This document shows, in pieces, positions 25,141 to 36,373 of a stretch of 64,000 nucleotides of DNA. This DNA is from Acephala macrosclerotiorum (taxonomy: Eukaryota > Ascomycota > Leotiomycetes > Helotiales > Mollisiaceae). Each line of letters opens with the position of its first letter. Positions within the stretch are counted from its first letter, which is position 1. The notes beneath the pieces are model-generated. The model searched no databases and had not been told where the DNA came from. It worked only from the letters and a program-made list of their open reading frames with translations. The stretch spans positions 124,001 to 188,000 of the forward strand of contig MU119207.1 of NCBI GenBank assembly GCA_014904845.1. The letters are read 5' to 3'. Both the position numbers and the translations under genes were made by a program.

Positions 25141-26183
25141 TCAAGTGAGTTCTTTCTGCTGGACATTTTGGGCTGCTTGGACAAACATATACTTCTTGGC
25201 AAGGTCCGGTTTTGATTTAGAATGAGGTGGATAGGGGCCTTCTTGAATGGGCCTTCTTGAATGGGCCTTCTTGAATCGGGAGTCCTTTATTCTCCGGCCT
25301 TGCACTTCGGTGAAGATCGCATTGTACGGATACCCGATGTTGAAGGAGGTAAGTTGAGCCAGAAGCCGCAGTTTCGCGATGAGTGCGTGTGTGAACGAGA
25401 AGGGACCAACTCCATTTCCATTGGCGATGGCGTTATATGCACAAGCGGCTATCGGCTCAGTGACTCCGTTGCCTTCATCAGTTGCGAAGACACCGGACGC
25501 ACAGCAGTCGAGGAGGATCAACACATCAGACCTCGATTCCTCAGGGGTATTTTGAATACCAGACCACTTGACAGTTGGACATCGCTCTTTGTTGCTATTG
25601 CGGAGGCTTTATGTTATCCTCAGTCAGTAAGAACATTGTGTTCAAGTTGATCGGAGACTGACCTAGTCCACGCAGGAGTACCATGATTGGTCAATCGACC
25701 ATGGCCTGCATAGCAAACGATCTTCAAATGCTTTGGGTCGCTCTTGCCCAGGAACTCGAGAATTTTGAACTGAAGCTGATTGCGGCTGTCCTCGGCTGGA
25801 ATTTGCCATTCCTGTACCTCGAAGTGAGAGATGTCGGTGAAGACATTCTCAAGCTCTCTGATCTCCAGAGACATGGGAAGCTTTGGATCTTCATCCTCCC
25901 AAGACAGTAGAATGACCTCAACCTTCGTGTATCTGGAATTTTGATTGCCTGTGAAGACTGCATTTGCTGCCTTCTGCAGCTCCAGTCCAAATTCCTTTAG
26001 CCCGATATGATGGCTGAGCCGGTCAAGTTCTTGGCTGTAGGCACTGGGGTCTCTTCGAAAAAAATCGCTATATTCTGACCATCGGGACATCAGAGGATCC
26101 TGGTCTGATCCTGCGCTTCTTTGATGGAGGTGCCGGGTCATCCGACGCGGCGCTCTCGTCCTCCCAGGGTCGCCTCCCACCAA
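25141..26183 (-). CDS. Caspase-like (peptidase C14 fold) protein
   Basis: Fungal C14 proteins of this kind resemble the p20 domain of metacaspases and often act in, or next to, cell-death and incompatibility systems. There are two minus-strand exons, 26183-25663 and 25594-25141. They are joined across a 68-nt GTCAGT...TAG intron that splits an Arg/Ser codon, giving 324 residues. The catalytic dyad is visible: His in IVCYAGHGRL, and Cys in LILLDCCASG after the intron. A FTHAL...YPYNAIFTE region follows, typical of the C-terminal half of such domains. Near the end, 42 bases of a 14-bp repeat are translated. The start is uncertain; an upstream frame at about 26192 reads a basic KKRRIR segment but does not splice in phase. 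The neighbour upstream is a HET-like remnant on the same strand. Confidence 0.7.
25234..25275. repeat. 14-bp tandem repeat, three copies, inside the caspase-like gene
   Basis: Units begin at 25234, 25248 and 25262, with tgggccttcttgaa as the repeated core. The first copy differs in its first base. Because 14 is not a multiple of 3, the three copies are read in three frames, as FKKAH, SRRP and IQEGP, and together (42 nt) restore the frame. Confidence 0.9.
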
Positions 26184-26720
26184 ATGCTGCCATTACGGGT
26201 TTCATCGGTGGAGCGTGGATTCGCGAAGTGTTTTGAGCCAAGGTTTTCAGTTTTGTTGAGATGTGAATCCGTTGTGGTGATATAATTGTATGGCATCTAC
26301 GAGAATACTCTCCTTGACATGAGAGATCTCGACAGCCTCGTCTAGAAATAGATCGGTCAACGAAGTGGGATGGTTTAGGCCACTGAAGAAATAGAATGTC
26401 TAATTAGCTGTCGGGGCAAAGATGAAGCTTTTTCACAGATTATCTCAGCATACCGATAGAATGAAGATGGCGGGTTAGGACATTATACTGAGATTAAAGT
26501 CCATTCCAATTATGAAGACTGAGACTCCAGGGTACCTTCAGATCAACTTGATCACCTCCTCCAACCAAGCTTTGTCGCCTGCTCTATGGAACCACCCACG
26601 AAAGGGGCGGTCGTTGCTCTAGCAATCTAATCCGTTTGTAGAAGTTTTCTTGCCCGCCGTGCTCATCGACTCTTTCAACAGGGATGAGTATCAATCACAC
26701 TTTAGAGGTCGTCTCAAGAA
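26184..26720. other. Intergenic region upstream of the caspase-like gene
   Basis: No supported gene. It may hold the promoter or an unseen first exon of the caspase-like gene. Confidence 0.4.
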
Positions 26721-27643
26721 TCATGAGTAGAACACCTTTTCGTGGCATTCAGAACTACTCATAAGTCCTAGAGGATTGTTGGTATCCATGATAAGATTAA
26801 TAACTTCCGGAAAGTACCTATTCGCTGGTGCTGGCGAATTTCGATATTGATCCAATGCTAACGCTTCTGAGATTCTGAGACAATGGTCTTCATTAGCGGA
26901 AAGATCGACCTCAATCCATCCCGCCGCCCCTCGGACAAGAGGGTGCTCGATTAGGATATTGCCCTCGTGATCTAGGTGGAGGAATATACAAGCTGGGTTG
27001 TTTGAGGGAGGACCCACCATCCGCAAGTCTCATCGGCAGCGGGACGTCCTCAAGCCCGCCGCAGTTCTGTGGGTGGTTTGATATACATTCTCGAAGGCAT
27101 TCCCGTGCGAAAATATATGCTTCGTTAGAGTTGTAATGAGGAACACGAGGGCGTTTTTGGATCAGATGCGCTGCAGGGCTTCCTTTCAAAATTAGATTTC
27201 TCATTATCTTCATTTTGGCATCTTCAACATGCCAACTAGCGTTAAGAATACCCATTGTCCTCGCTGGAGGTTCTCAAAGAGGGACCACTTTGGTCCACAA
27301 GTAAAGGAGAGTCCCTGGCAAGAGAATGGCTTCCCAGCTGTCGACTTAGAGTAAATGATTGAGAACTTGAATTCAATGGCATTGCGTTCAAAGGCTGTTG
27401 GGGATCGCAAGGCAATATCGTGTAGGACGCGATAAAAGTAATAGCTATCGGCTGACCATGAAGTTCAGCGAGAGTGTCACGTATCAAGTATCGGGTCTTT
27501 GGGACAATAAGCTCCTGGACTTGGAATTCTGAACACCTTTCACAGAGGCCTTGGATTGGCCGTTCAATCTTGATGGAGGATCCGCGGTCACTCTCGTTGT
27601 CGGAGCTGTAATTAAGGATTTCGTCTAAGCTTTCGACGGACAT
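26721..27643 (-). pseudogene. HET-like N-terminal region, probably a remnant
   Basis: The minus-strand reading starts with MSVESLDEILNYSSDNE and contains GLCERCSEFQVQEL. A plausible 62-nt intron (GTCAGC...CAG) then joins to a segment with FERNAIEFKFSIIY and FTCGPKWSLFEN. A second junction near 27240 leads to ARECLRECISNHPQNCG followed by LPMRLADGG. The last pattern (aromatic/Cys/His spacing, then LP-R-L) is how many fungal HET-domain proteins begin, just before the conserved SYCWG core. That core is not found. The frame breaks near 27020 and a different frame continues to 26721 (GNILIEHPLVRGAAGW). I therefore favour a truncated or decayed HET gene. The family call is tentative. Confidence 0.35.
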
Positions 27644-28676
27644 TGGATCTAGAGATGACCACTATTAAGATATCTACGTTAACAAAAGCACATGGTTAGG
27701 CTTCGGACGAGGAAGAAAAACGTGACTATTGAGAATCATCTACGTTCGAGCAGAAGCGAAATGGTGACCATACAGCTGATGATTATCAACGCCGAACCGT
27801 TCGGACGAACCTCCCCTCGAGAAAGTGGTGGTATGCAAATGCCTCAAGAGATCTGTTGGAGCACACGATGTAATCCCATCTCAGGAGGCTGTCTAGCCTT
27901 GCTAATAGGTAGTAGCATCCTGATGGCAGTGATGATGGCTGGAAATGTTGGGGAAATAATTGAAGCGAAACTTTCCAGGTTCGCTGCTAGAGCTAAGCGA
28001 AGGAAAAGGGGGCGAGACGTGGAAGCACATGATCCCGTGACGGTCCGATATGTTCCGCGGAGAATGGTGTCGGAGACGGGTAGGATGAGAAGAACAAAAT
28101 AGTTGGCTTACTACTGTCATGAACTAGAAGGCAGGCAGGCAGGCATGCAGGCAGAGTCAAGCAGACTGACTCGCCAAGCGCAACTGCTAAGTACAGGTTC
28201 TACCCATGAGGAAGGAAGCACACTCGTCACTGGTCGAAGTTGTTGTTGTCGTCGGAGAAGAGCCGAGGGCTTGAAAGCCCAAAAGGCTTCAGTGCCGCAC
28301 ACCTTCTCTTCGATGCAAAGATATTATCTAGAAGAGCCGCTGCCGCTGTGACACCTCGACGTGGACGGTACGGTGCTTATGGCTGTCGCGAGCAGAGACG
28401 TTCATTGGGCAGCCGAGGGAAAAGGGGGATGGATTCGGCAGTCCGAAAAAAACAAGCGGAACCCAGTCCGAGACAGGCTGTCCCGAGTCTCTCGCGGTTC
28501 CCGACGCACAGATCACCTGGTGTCCCGCCTTCAAAATTTAAAGTTTACAAACCACCACGTTCCTGCAGTCCCCCTCTTGATTCGTCCTCTCCTTCACTTC
28601 ATCCTTCTGGCCAATCCGCAGTAATCTGGAGAGCACGCGACAGCATACCGTCCTCAAGACGCACCCGCAGCCTGTG
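27644..28676. other. Intergenic region upstream of the bHLH gene
   Basis: No supported gene. A short GGCA microsatellite lies at 28129-28154. Open frames on both strands near 28100-28680 are GC-rich and look like leader DNA of the bHLH gene rather than coding sequence. Confidence 0.45.
28129..28154. repeat. GGCA microsatellite
   Basis: About six imperfect copies of ggca, with one cat interruption, are directly readable. Confidence 0.85.
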
Positions 28677-30148
28677 ATGGTGGGAGAGAAGTCTACTCCA
28701 CGACGACACAAGTCTCATCCAAGCAAAGTGCCCACCATGCCTGGTAAGTGAGGGACTTTACGTCGCTTTCCCTCCTTTTTTCTTTTTTCTCCATCCTCGT
28801 GCAAACACTTCCAGCACGAAAGCATATCATTGAATATTTATTTCCTTTCCCTTGACCAAGCATCATCCATTGCGGCTGAATTGCCGCGAGAGATCTACTT
28901 CTCGTCCTACGTGGCGAGCCTTCCGCGAGAAGCGCACGAGACTGTTGTGCCTGAAGTGCATACAATGCCTCGACCAGAGCAACCGCCTACGCCGGCCTCC
29001 TCGACCGAGATCAAGAGCAAAGATGGATCACAATTTACCTCTCTGCAGATGTCCTTCGAACTTCCTCCTCCCGCTGTAGCCGGCATGGATTCACAACCTT
29101 CGAGCGCCTCCTCCGTGAAGTCGTCGTCCGCTTCCTCATATCACCCCACTTCGCCCAGATCTCCAGCTATTCCTGCCAGCGAGGTAGTCAAGATTCGTCG
29201 AAGATCATCTGCCGCTCAAGCGCCGACCAAGGATGCCTTTGCACTACCCCCACCTCCAACGAGATCTCGAAAGATCATCCAGATGAAGCCTCGCGGACAA
29301 CCAGAAGAGGTTTCAGAGACGTTCAATGATGCGGCGAAGACACCATCAGGAAAGGCCGCCGCGGCTACAGTCAAAAAAAAGCAACCATCATCTACAAGCG
29401 TTGCGGGAAGGAAGATCGCTCGAAAGACGGCACACAGCTTGATCGAGCGGAGGAGACGTTCGAAGATGAATGAGGAGTTTGGTGTACTGAAGGATATGAT
29501 ACCAGCATGCACAGGAGAAATGCACAAGTTGGCGATTCTGCAGGTGAGAACAGTTGCTACCCCGCCATGATCGTCACTGACCACCAGGCTTCCATTGATT
29601 ATGTTCGATATCTTGAGGATTGCGTTGCGAAACTGAAGGCCGAGAACAATCGAAGTAATGCCACTCCGGCGATAGAGCAACAATTCTCCCTACCTCCACC
29701 GGCTAGCCGAGGATCGTATGGTACCACTCCACAGCAATACCATTCATGTGACGAGCAAGAAGATATCGAGATGGGCGGTTCGGAGCAGGCGTCTCCAACA
29801 TATTCCACACCCGTCGCTCACTCCAATCGTCCTTCCGAGTCCCCCGCACTCGTCCCTCAAGATTCGCGGAATCGCCAAGATTCATACTCGTCCGTCTCCA
29901 CGGATCACCGACACTATAGCTTCAGCGCGTCTTCAACCACCTCACCTGCCCTTGGTCCTGCTGCATACGAGTATGCTCGAAGTGCCGCCTCAGTGGGTTC
30001 CGCGCTGACAAGTCCCGCACTTTTGCCACAACGGGACATGGACCAAGAAGCCACTGCTGCGCTCCTCATGTTGAATTTTGATCGACGAGGTACTCAAGGC
30101 AGTATTAGTGGAAGGGGGATGAGCGTGAAAGATCTGCTCAGTACATAA
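28677..30148 (+). CDS. Basic helix-loop-helix transcription factor
   Basis: A nuclear DNA-binding regulator of E-box type. Exons are 28677 (or 28737)-28743, 28861-29543 and 29588-30148. Intron 1 (GTAAGT...AAG) and intron 2 (GTGAGA...CAG) both keep phase. The product is 436 residues, or 416 from the inner ATG. The bHLH domain starts at ARKTAHSLIERRRRSKMNE, with the Glu-Arg pair that reads E-boxes. The loop and helix 2 span intron 2: CTGEMHKLAILQ, then ASIDYVRYLEDCVAKLKAEN. Intron placement inside helix 2 is a useful family marker. The flanks are Ser/Pro-rich and disordered, and the C-terminus ends in GMSVKDLLST. A related Aspergillus protein is annotated as GlcD gamma-type HLH factor; that link is from memory. 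Targets are unknown. Confidence 0.9.
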
Positions 30149-31356
30149 ATTCTTGCACCGAAACATGTTTTATGGTTTTGGCGTTGTGCTGAATATGGGG
30201 AGGCTTGTTTGAGGCTTAGAAATGCCATTGCAATTGCGTTCTTGGATCCTAATTCCCAGAGAAATATCATCAGAATTCAGCATAAAAGATTCTGTCACAG
30301 ATCCGTCGGGCCCACCCGTTAGACTCTCGCGCGAACGGATCATTAGTGACCTGATTATATTCGGTAGCTGTCAAAGGGATCGAGAAGCGTTTAGGCCAGT
30401 GCAGAACGCGTCAAAGCGAGTTGCAATGTGTTCTTCGTTACGATTTATACCAGGGGAGCATGGCGAAAATCACCCGATTACAAGGCTGCGCGTGGCTGCC
30501 CTGCTACAAATTGCCTCCGTGGCCACGAGGAACATACCCACGGGTGCTCAGTGCGGTAGAAGTAAGCTTCTTGAATTGGTCCAGGTATGGGGACACAGGG
30601 TTCTTGCCGTTTGATATTCTGTTGCAGCGGCAGTGTGGGGATTATAGGGTTGTTTCAAAAGCTTGAATATCGTAGCATTGCTCGTACGATACCGATTTGC
30701 TCGTGGTTTATGTTTCATCTTCAATCACGTGCATTTTTATACCACAGCGGAGTAACTGGTGCTTGGGAGGTATATATCGTGGTACCCATCTGTCTTCGTC
30801 TCATCTCTTCGCCTGCTTCCCCGAAGAACCAGACTCGCGACCTCCACCAGCTGGGCAGTCCAACCACGCTCCCAAGTTCACTTGATTCGGACTAAATATT
30901 TTTCGGTTCCTTTGCTGCTGTTTTACTGGTCGTAAAAGGGAGAGCCGTTCGTTTAGATCCGGTGATAGAGATTTTCCTCCCGAGTACCTTGCAGAGAAGT
31001 TTGAAGAAGTAGATCTCGATTTCGAAGATCCTCCTACACCGGAATTTTAAGTTCCAGCACCCACTCGGTACATTCCACCCCTCTATCCAGAGCTTCTCCA
31101 AGCTCCAGCTCCAACTGCACGCCGCTACGAGCGACCAGCCTACTTCCCATCCACACCTCGATTTCCAAACCCAGCGTTCCGTCCATCCATCGGGGCAGAA
31201 TTCCTCCCAAAACCACTCAAGCGGACTCCTCCATCTCAAAAACTCCCTCCGCCAACTCTCTCCCCACCCCGAGAATACAAACTCTCCTACACGTACACAA
31301 AACACCAATACATCCAAACCTACACCGTCTCCACCCTCGCAACCACTTACTTCGCC
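30149..31356. other. Intergenic region with an open Pro-rich stretch
   Basis: From about 31051 the plus strand is open in the same frame as the next gene (for example YPELLQAPAPTARRYERP and PPREYKLSYTYTKHQY), but there is no ATG before 31357. It may be a coding 5' extension reached by an unseen splice, or a leader. No other gene is supported. Confidence 0.4.
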
Positions 31357-31716
31357 ATGGCATCCAACAACACCTCCACCAAGACAGGCGCTGCTCCCAC
31401 CGCCCCTTTCCCCACGACCAACGGCTCCGGCCCCTCCAAAGACTCAATCCTAAACGACCTTAGACGGCAACTCGACGACTCGGACATCTCTTCAAACGCA
31501 GGTTCAAATTCATCAGGCAAGAGCAGGAGAAGGAGGAGGAGAAATAATAAGAATAAGAGTGCACTAGGACAGACGTTGTCGAATAACCCTGCGCCGACGG
31601 TGCTGCCGAGGTTATCGGAGACGAAGCCAGTGAGGTTGCAGTTAGGGTTGAATCTGGATGTGGAGTTGGAGTTGAAGGCGAGGATTGTGGGGGATGTTAG
31701 TTTGACTTTGCTGTGA
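31357..31716 (+). CDS. Small conserved-looking fungal protein of unknown function
   Basis: A 119-residue intronless frame. The N-terminal half is Ser/Thr/Pro rich. A basic stretch SRRRRRRNNKNKS lies near the middle. The end is a compact segment with KPVRLQLGLNLDVELELKA closing in VGDVSLTLL, an alternating hydrophobic/acidic pattern likely to form beta strands. I have an impression of similar small proteins in other Pezizomycotina but cannot name the family. The frame is open far upstream without an ATG, so the N-terminus may be longer by splicing. The stop is immediately followed by GTGTTCC, so a spliced extension past it is unlikely. Confidence 0.6.
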   Translation: MASNNTSTKTGAAPTAPFPTTNGSGPSKDSILNDLRRQLDDSDISSNAGSNSSGKSRRRRRRNNKNKSALGQTLSNNPAPTVLPRLSETKPVRLQLGLNLDVELELKARIVGDVSLTLL

Positions 31717-32847
31717 GTGTTCCTTCCTTTCCCACCTATTACCCCACCATCACTTTATCTCCCAATTCCCACCTTGGAAATCATTGATCGAGAAAGAAGA
31801 AGAATAAAAGCTGACCCTCCGTCTTCCTAGCCAATAAGTGTCGAAAAGAAACCCTCTTCAACCCATCTCTCCCACGGTCGTGAAGCCAAATTTTCCTACA
31901 AAAAAGGCACAAACAGAACCACAAACAACGTATCCGCAAAACCCGGACAGAGAATCGAAATCTTCGAAATGTGTTATATGCATTTAGGAAAGTTAAGCTT
32001 TAGACAACATTGGTTGCAGAGGGAGGTCAGTGAGAGTCTGACGACGGCGGTGGTGTTGGGCGTTGCGATGCTGGGTTTGGGAGTTGGTTTTGCCGGGGGT
32101 TTCTTAGTCTTTGCTGCGAGCGAAGCAGCGAAGAGTTGTCATTATTTTCCAGTGACGGTACTGGTGGATTTGTAGGATAGAGATTTTATTGATGAGTTAT
32201 GACCCATTAAACTCATGTTCTCATGTTGCATTGCGCACACTTGAGGTGAGAGAATAAATCTTACCTCTAAGATGGCGAGTGCCAATCGAAGGACGTAGGG
32301 TGCATTCGCATGGGAGGCGCTTACTGTCGCCCTCAACTTTCAAATCCAACTGTCTCGAGATAAACTCTTCAGAACTCTTTCAAGACGAGGATGGACTTTT
32401 TAACGCATGGAACAATCTAAGTCAAGAGTGTCGCAGTCTCTTACACGTGACTGACATAATATTACCTAAAATTAATTCTTCAGCTTCTCTCAAGCTTTTC
32501 CTCGAGTGTTCAAGGTCGAAAGGATCTGCTGAATACCAGAAACTGGAGAATATGCCGATCCTCACAGAGAGTAGAAATGCTCACATGAGAAGTCTCCCTC
32601 GCAATTGAGACATTTCCAGCTTAGCACCTTCCCTGTGTAGCTCGAGACGCACACTAATCGGGAAGCGTAACAGCGTTGACTTGACGGTCTTTCCGTGTAC
32701 GAGGCTACTTCTTTCTCCTCATTTGTGTCACTGAAGATGAACTTCTTATCTTCCACTGATGTTATAATTTTCACCTCGTGTCGTCATTGATTCATTTCCA
32801 CATCCGGGTTCTCAGTTTCGTGTCCGTTCAGATCTACATCGGCAACA
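31717..32847. other. Intergenic region
   Basis: One plus-strand frame at 31969-32175 carries a hydrophobic stretch, but it has no supporting context or splice links. Nothing else is supported. Confidence 0.4.
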
Positions 32848-34606
32848 ATGTCCATAACTACGATTCTTGGACTGGGAGATTATGACTGGCTTGTGAACAT
32901 CAGTTTGGGAGTGAGTTCTCTTTCAATGCTCTGCCGTTACACTTGCCTATCGAGTGAATCTTCATTCGTCCTTCCATTCTGTTTCCTTAGGATGAAGCAT
33001 GTCTGAGTAATACTAATCTTTCAGCTACTCGCCTACATTATGTGGCTGATCGCCTCTCGAGCATACTTCAATCCACTCGCCAAATACCCAGGTCCTTTCT
33101 TGTGGTCTATCTCCCGCCTACCTCACTCGTATTACCTGACAGTTGGTCGCCTCCCATTCAAGATCGCCGAGTTTCATGAGCGCTACGGTGCCATCGTTCG
33201 AATTGCTCCTGATGAGTTGACCTTTATTCAAGAAGAAGCATGGCAGGATATCTATGGCAAACCTCAACCGAGAAACACGCAGTTGAGGAAGGATCCCACC
33301 ACTTTCATCTTGCCTAATGATGGTATCCCAAAGGGTATCTTGGTTGAGCCTAGTGACGAGGTCCATGCGCGGATCAGGTATGAAAAGTTACAAATTTCAG
33401 GCCAATCCAAATGCTGATCTTTCTGCTAGACGAAATTTGGCTCCTGCTTTCTCGGAAAAGGCACTGGGAGACCAGGAACCGTTACTGAACAAGCACTTCG
33501 ACCTGCTGATGAAGAGGTTTCATGAGAATTCTGGCAAGCCGTTCGATATCTCACAATACTTTCAATACCTGACTTTTGATATCATTGGCGACTTGACATT
33601 CGGGGAGTCGTCTGACTGCCTTCAGAAATCGAAAGCTAATGTGAGTCTCCTGCCCCAGCATTTGAGCAAGGACTGAAGGCTCTAGGTCTGGCTGGATACC
33701 TTGACGATGGCCGCTCCTGCAGCTACTATTCTGGGAATGCTCCAGAAATACCCCCCGATTCTCCCAATTCTCACAACTCTCATACCGATGTTGAGAAGAG
33801 AAGAGATGAGGTTTCGAAATCTCACCATAGGCAAGTTGCGAAATCGCCTTGAAATGGAGAAGCGTCCAGATTTGTAAGTCCAGATCCGCACCTTTTTAGA
33901 CTCGGATATTGACGAAACGCAGCATTGGTTTTGTTCAAGATCATCTCGATCAACCTGATGGTATCACTTTCGGTGAGATGCAAGAGACAGCAGCAGCACT
34001 TCTCGTCGCCGGCTCCGACACAACGGCAAACACACTCATGGCAGTGACTTACTACCTAACGACCCATCCAGAAGTCCATGCCAAGCTCACCGATGAGGTT
34101 CGAAGCGCTTTCAAAACTCAATCGGACATCACTGCAGTAAGTGTTAACTCTCTAGAGTACATGCTGTCTGTTTGCGCGAAACACTTCGTATATATCCTCC
34201 CGTTTCTGGCAACACAACTCGCATGACTCCACCAGAAGGTGGAATTATTGCAGACAGATGGATTCCAGGAGACACCTGCGTAGCGATCAATCATTGGGCG
34301 GCATTCCATCATTATAGCAACTTTACTCGTCCATACGAATTCAACCCTGAACGCTGGCTTGGAGATTCAGATTTCGAAAATGATAACAAGAGAGTGGTGC
34401 AGCCTTTCAGTGTTGGACCAAGAAACTGCCTGGGAATGAATCTAGCATACCTCGAGATGAGAGTAGTGCTTGCGAGGTTGGTATGGGGTTTCGATATGGA
34501 GATCTCGGAAGAGAGTAAGGGTTAGGAAAAGGGACAGACGGGGTATATGCTTTGGTCATACAGAAAGCCTCTGATGGTGAAACTTACTCCTGTGGTAAGG
34601 GATTGA
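32848..34606 (+). pseudogene. Cytochrome P450 gene with a frameshift and a nonsense codon
   Basis: Microsomal haem monooxygenases of this kind (CYP65-like by eye) act in secondary or xenobiotic metabolism. Exons are 32848-32910, 33025-33377, 33430-33640, 33686-33873 and 33923-34606. The N-terminal membrane segment (YDWLVNISLGLLAYIMWLIA), the proline hinge YPGPFLW, the I-helix VAGSDTTAN, the ETLR of the ExxR motif and the haem loop FSVGPRNCLG are all present. Two lesions break the gene. Exons sum to 1499 nt, one base short of a multiple of three, and the frame changes just before LRETLRIYPP near 34166-34171. A TAG at 34523-34525 sits where SKG continues into EKGQTGYMLW. Without them the product would be about 499 residues. 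Key motifs are otherwise preserved, so the loss looks recent. Confidence 0.8.
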
Positions 34607-35146
34607 AGCATCTTGTTTTTCGTCCTCTGTCGCTATGTTGGGGTTCTAGTGGGACAACGGACAATCTGGACTGAAGTCAGCTAAGTTTGGGAGAAAGTTT
34701 GGGACTGTAGAGTGCTCGCCCCCACCGGCTGTCAGTCTACACCTGCCGTAGTTCCTGTGCTCTACACAGGTATGAATTGAGTATTTGTAAATTCTAAATC
34801 CGAAAAGGATATTATTCTCCTCAAATCAACCAATTATCCGTGGCCGGGTCTGATGCAGGGAGAGGTAAGATACTCAAGTCTAGAACGGACATTCTCTACA
34901 TAGTAATAGTTACGAAAGTATCTGTTTCAAGAAACAGACATTGGAAAGTGAACACTTGCTCGATTAGCATAAATCAAGGTTGAAGGCAGTGCTTTTCATT
35001 CATATCTACTAGTCTCTAGTCCCAACGCCATGCTATGCTTGGGTATTTCCAGTGAATTGCTATCCATCCATAACACCATTTTCGAAAGAGAACCCATGCA
35101 TATGCAGTAGAAACGCCAGAATAAGCTCCAAGCCACCTCCTGCCCC
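34607..35146. other. Convergent intergenic region between the P450 and DIM-5 genes
   Basis: No supported gene on either strand. Confidence 0.5.
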
Positions 35147-36373
35147 TCAGAAGAGATATCCACGGCACCGCTTTCCCGCACCACACAAGCACTTCTTCTT
35201 CGTCTTATTCTCCTCCGACGTCCCACTCGTAACCCCATCCAAATAATCAAACGTCAACTCCGTATTAGGCGCAATATCCTCCAGAGCAAAGAAAGCCAAA
35301 CCATGGAACGGTCGATCAGCAACATTCTTCACAACCGCGAAGTTTCGAAGATTGGGAACACAGGAATGGTTGATGAATCGAGTAGGACCGGACATGAACT
35401 CGCCGTCGATCTCGAAGGGATCTCCGTTGAGACGTTCGTCAGCATCATTCTCATTACTGAATTTATCGAGGGCGAACATATAGACGTCTTTTGCTTGGGA
35501 GGAGGAGGCTTGGTCGCGGCGGGCTTGGGCTTCTAGGGGGGTTAGAAGTTCGCCGAGGTAGCAGTCGACAAATTGGCCTCGCTTGATTGGGTCCGGGGAT
35601 TGTACACCTGGAAGTGATATTAACATAGCTATATTTGCAAGAGGAGAAGAAAGCTTACCCCATCCACGTCCATTGTCGGTCTTGAAGATTTGCAGTTGGA
35701 CCTTGCGACCTTGTTGAACGACTCGGTTAGGGCAAGTTGGTGGGCATCTGCATCGTGGGCCACACTCGTAGATAGGGAAATTGCCATTGAGATAGACAGA
35801 TCTAAGTCGGCCATTCTTCACCCCCGATCCATGATAAGCATTGACCTTATGACCCTGGATCTCAGCTCTATCAACATCCTCTTGACAGAAACATTGACTC
35901 GTAGTGCAGAAGTCGATCTTGCAATCACAACCACTGTAGAAATCATCAACGGTAGGTGTGATGCTAGCGCTGAGAACAACACGATCGATGAACTTGAATG
36001 TTTCCGGAAGTCCCTCGTTATCGACGTTATTGATGATGGAGATGGGGTATTTGGCATGCGTGGAGAATGATCTGAATTGGCAATAGTGGCATCTCTTCTC
36101 CTCTTCAGCATATTTCTTGAGACCTTGGCCGTGGCATGCGAAATGGGCAGTTCTCATCTCCGTGGTACCAGATCTGGCCTTGCCATCGTGACCGCTTAGC
36201 TGTGCGAATTGTAGGGCGAAGGACGCAATGTCGTCGTCGATCTTCTTTGCCTTGGGGGCAGTTTTGGGAGGCGCTGCGGGCTTGCTTGAACGCGTTCCAG
36301 ACATTGTTAGTTCGGTGATTCCGACGTTTGATTCAAAGATCGACGAATTCTTGGATCTCTTGAGAGGCTCCAT
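35147..36373 (-). CDS. dim-5: Histone H3 lysine-9 methyltransferase, DIM-5/Clr4 type
   Basis: This SET enzyme trimethylates H3K9 and, in Neurospora, directs DNA methylation and heterochromatin. There are two minus-strand exons, 36373-35659 and 35607-35147, around a 51-nt intron (35658-35608), giving 391 residues. The pre-SET zinc cluster is visible (SGCDCKIDFCTTSQCFC, then YECGPRCRCPPTCPNR). The SET core has GRGWG before the intron, GQFVDCYLGE after it, FINHSCVPNLR, and the ELTFDY tyrosine. The post-SET zinc motif is CLCGAGKRCRGYLF. No chromodomain precedes the SET region, as in DIM-5. An inner ATG at 36304 (MSGTRSSK) is an alternative start. The intron length is a multiple of three and contains no stop. 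Confidence 0.94.
   Translation of the reverse strand: MEPLKRSKNSSIFESNVGITELTMSGTRSSKPAAPPKTAPKAKKIDDDIASFALQFAQLSGHDGKARSGTTEMRTAHFACHGQGLKKYAEEEKRCHYCQFRSFSTHAKYPISIINNVDNEGLPETFKFIDRVVLSASITPTVDDFYSGCDCKIDFCTTSQCFCQEDVDRAEIQGHKVNAYHGSGVKNGRLRSVYLNGNFPIYECGPRCRCPPTCPNRVVQQGRKVQLQIFKTDNGRGWGKLSSPLANIAMLISLPGVQSPDPIKRGQFVDCYLGELLTPLEAQARRDQASSSQAKDVYMFALDKFSNENDADERLNGDPFEIDGEFMSGPTRFINHSCVPNLRNFAVVKNVADRPFHGLAFFALEDIAPNTELTFDYLDGVTSGTSEENKTKKKCLCGAGKRCRGYLF

Noticed and set aside
30892..31317. Minus-strand Trp-rich frame of 141 codons
   Set aside because: Its composition is the mirror of the Pro-rich plus-strand frame; Trp content this high is typical of an antisense shadow.
34140..34160. 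Possible 19-nt intron (GTAAGT...TAG) to rescue the P450 frame
   Set aside because: Far below the minimum size of spliceosomal introns seen here, and it does not restore the correct phase.
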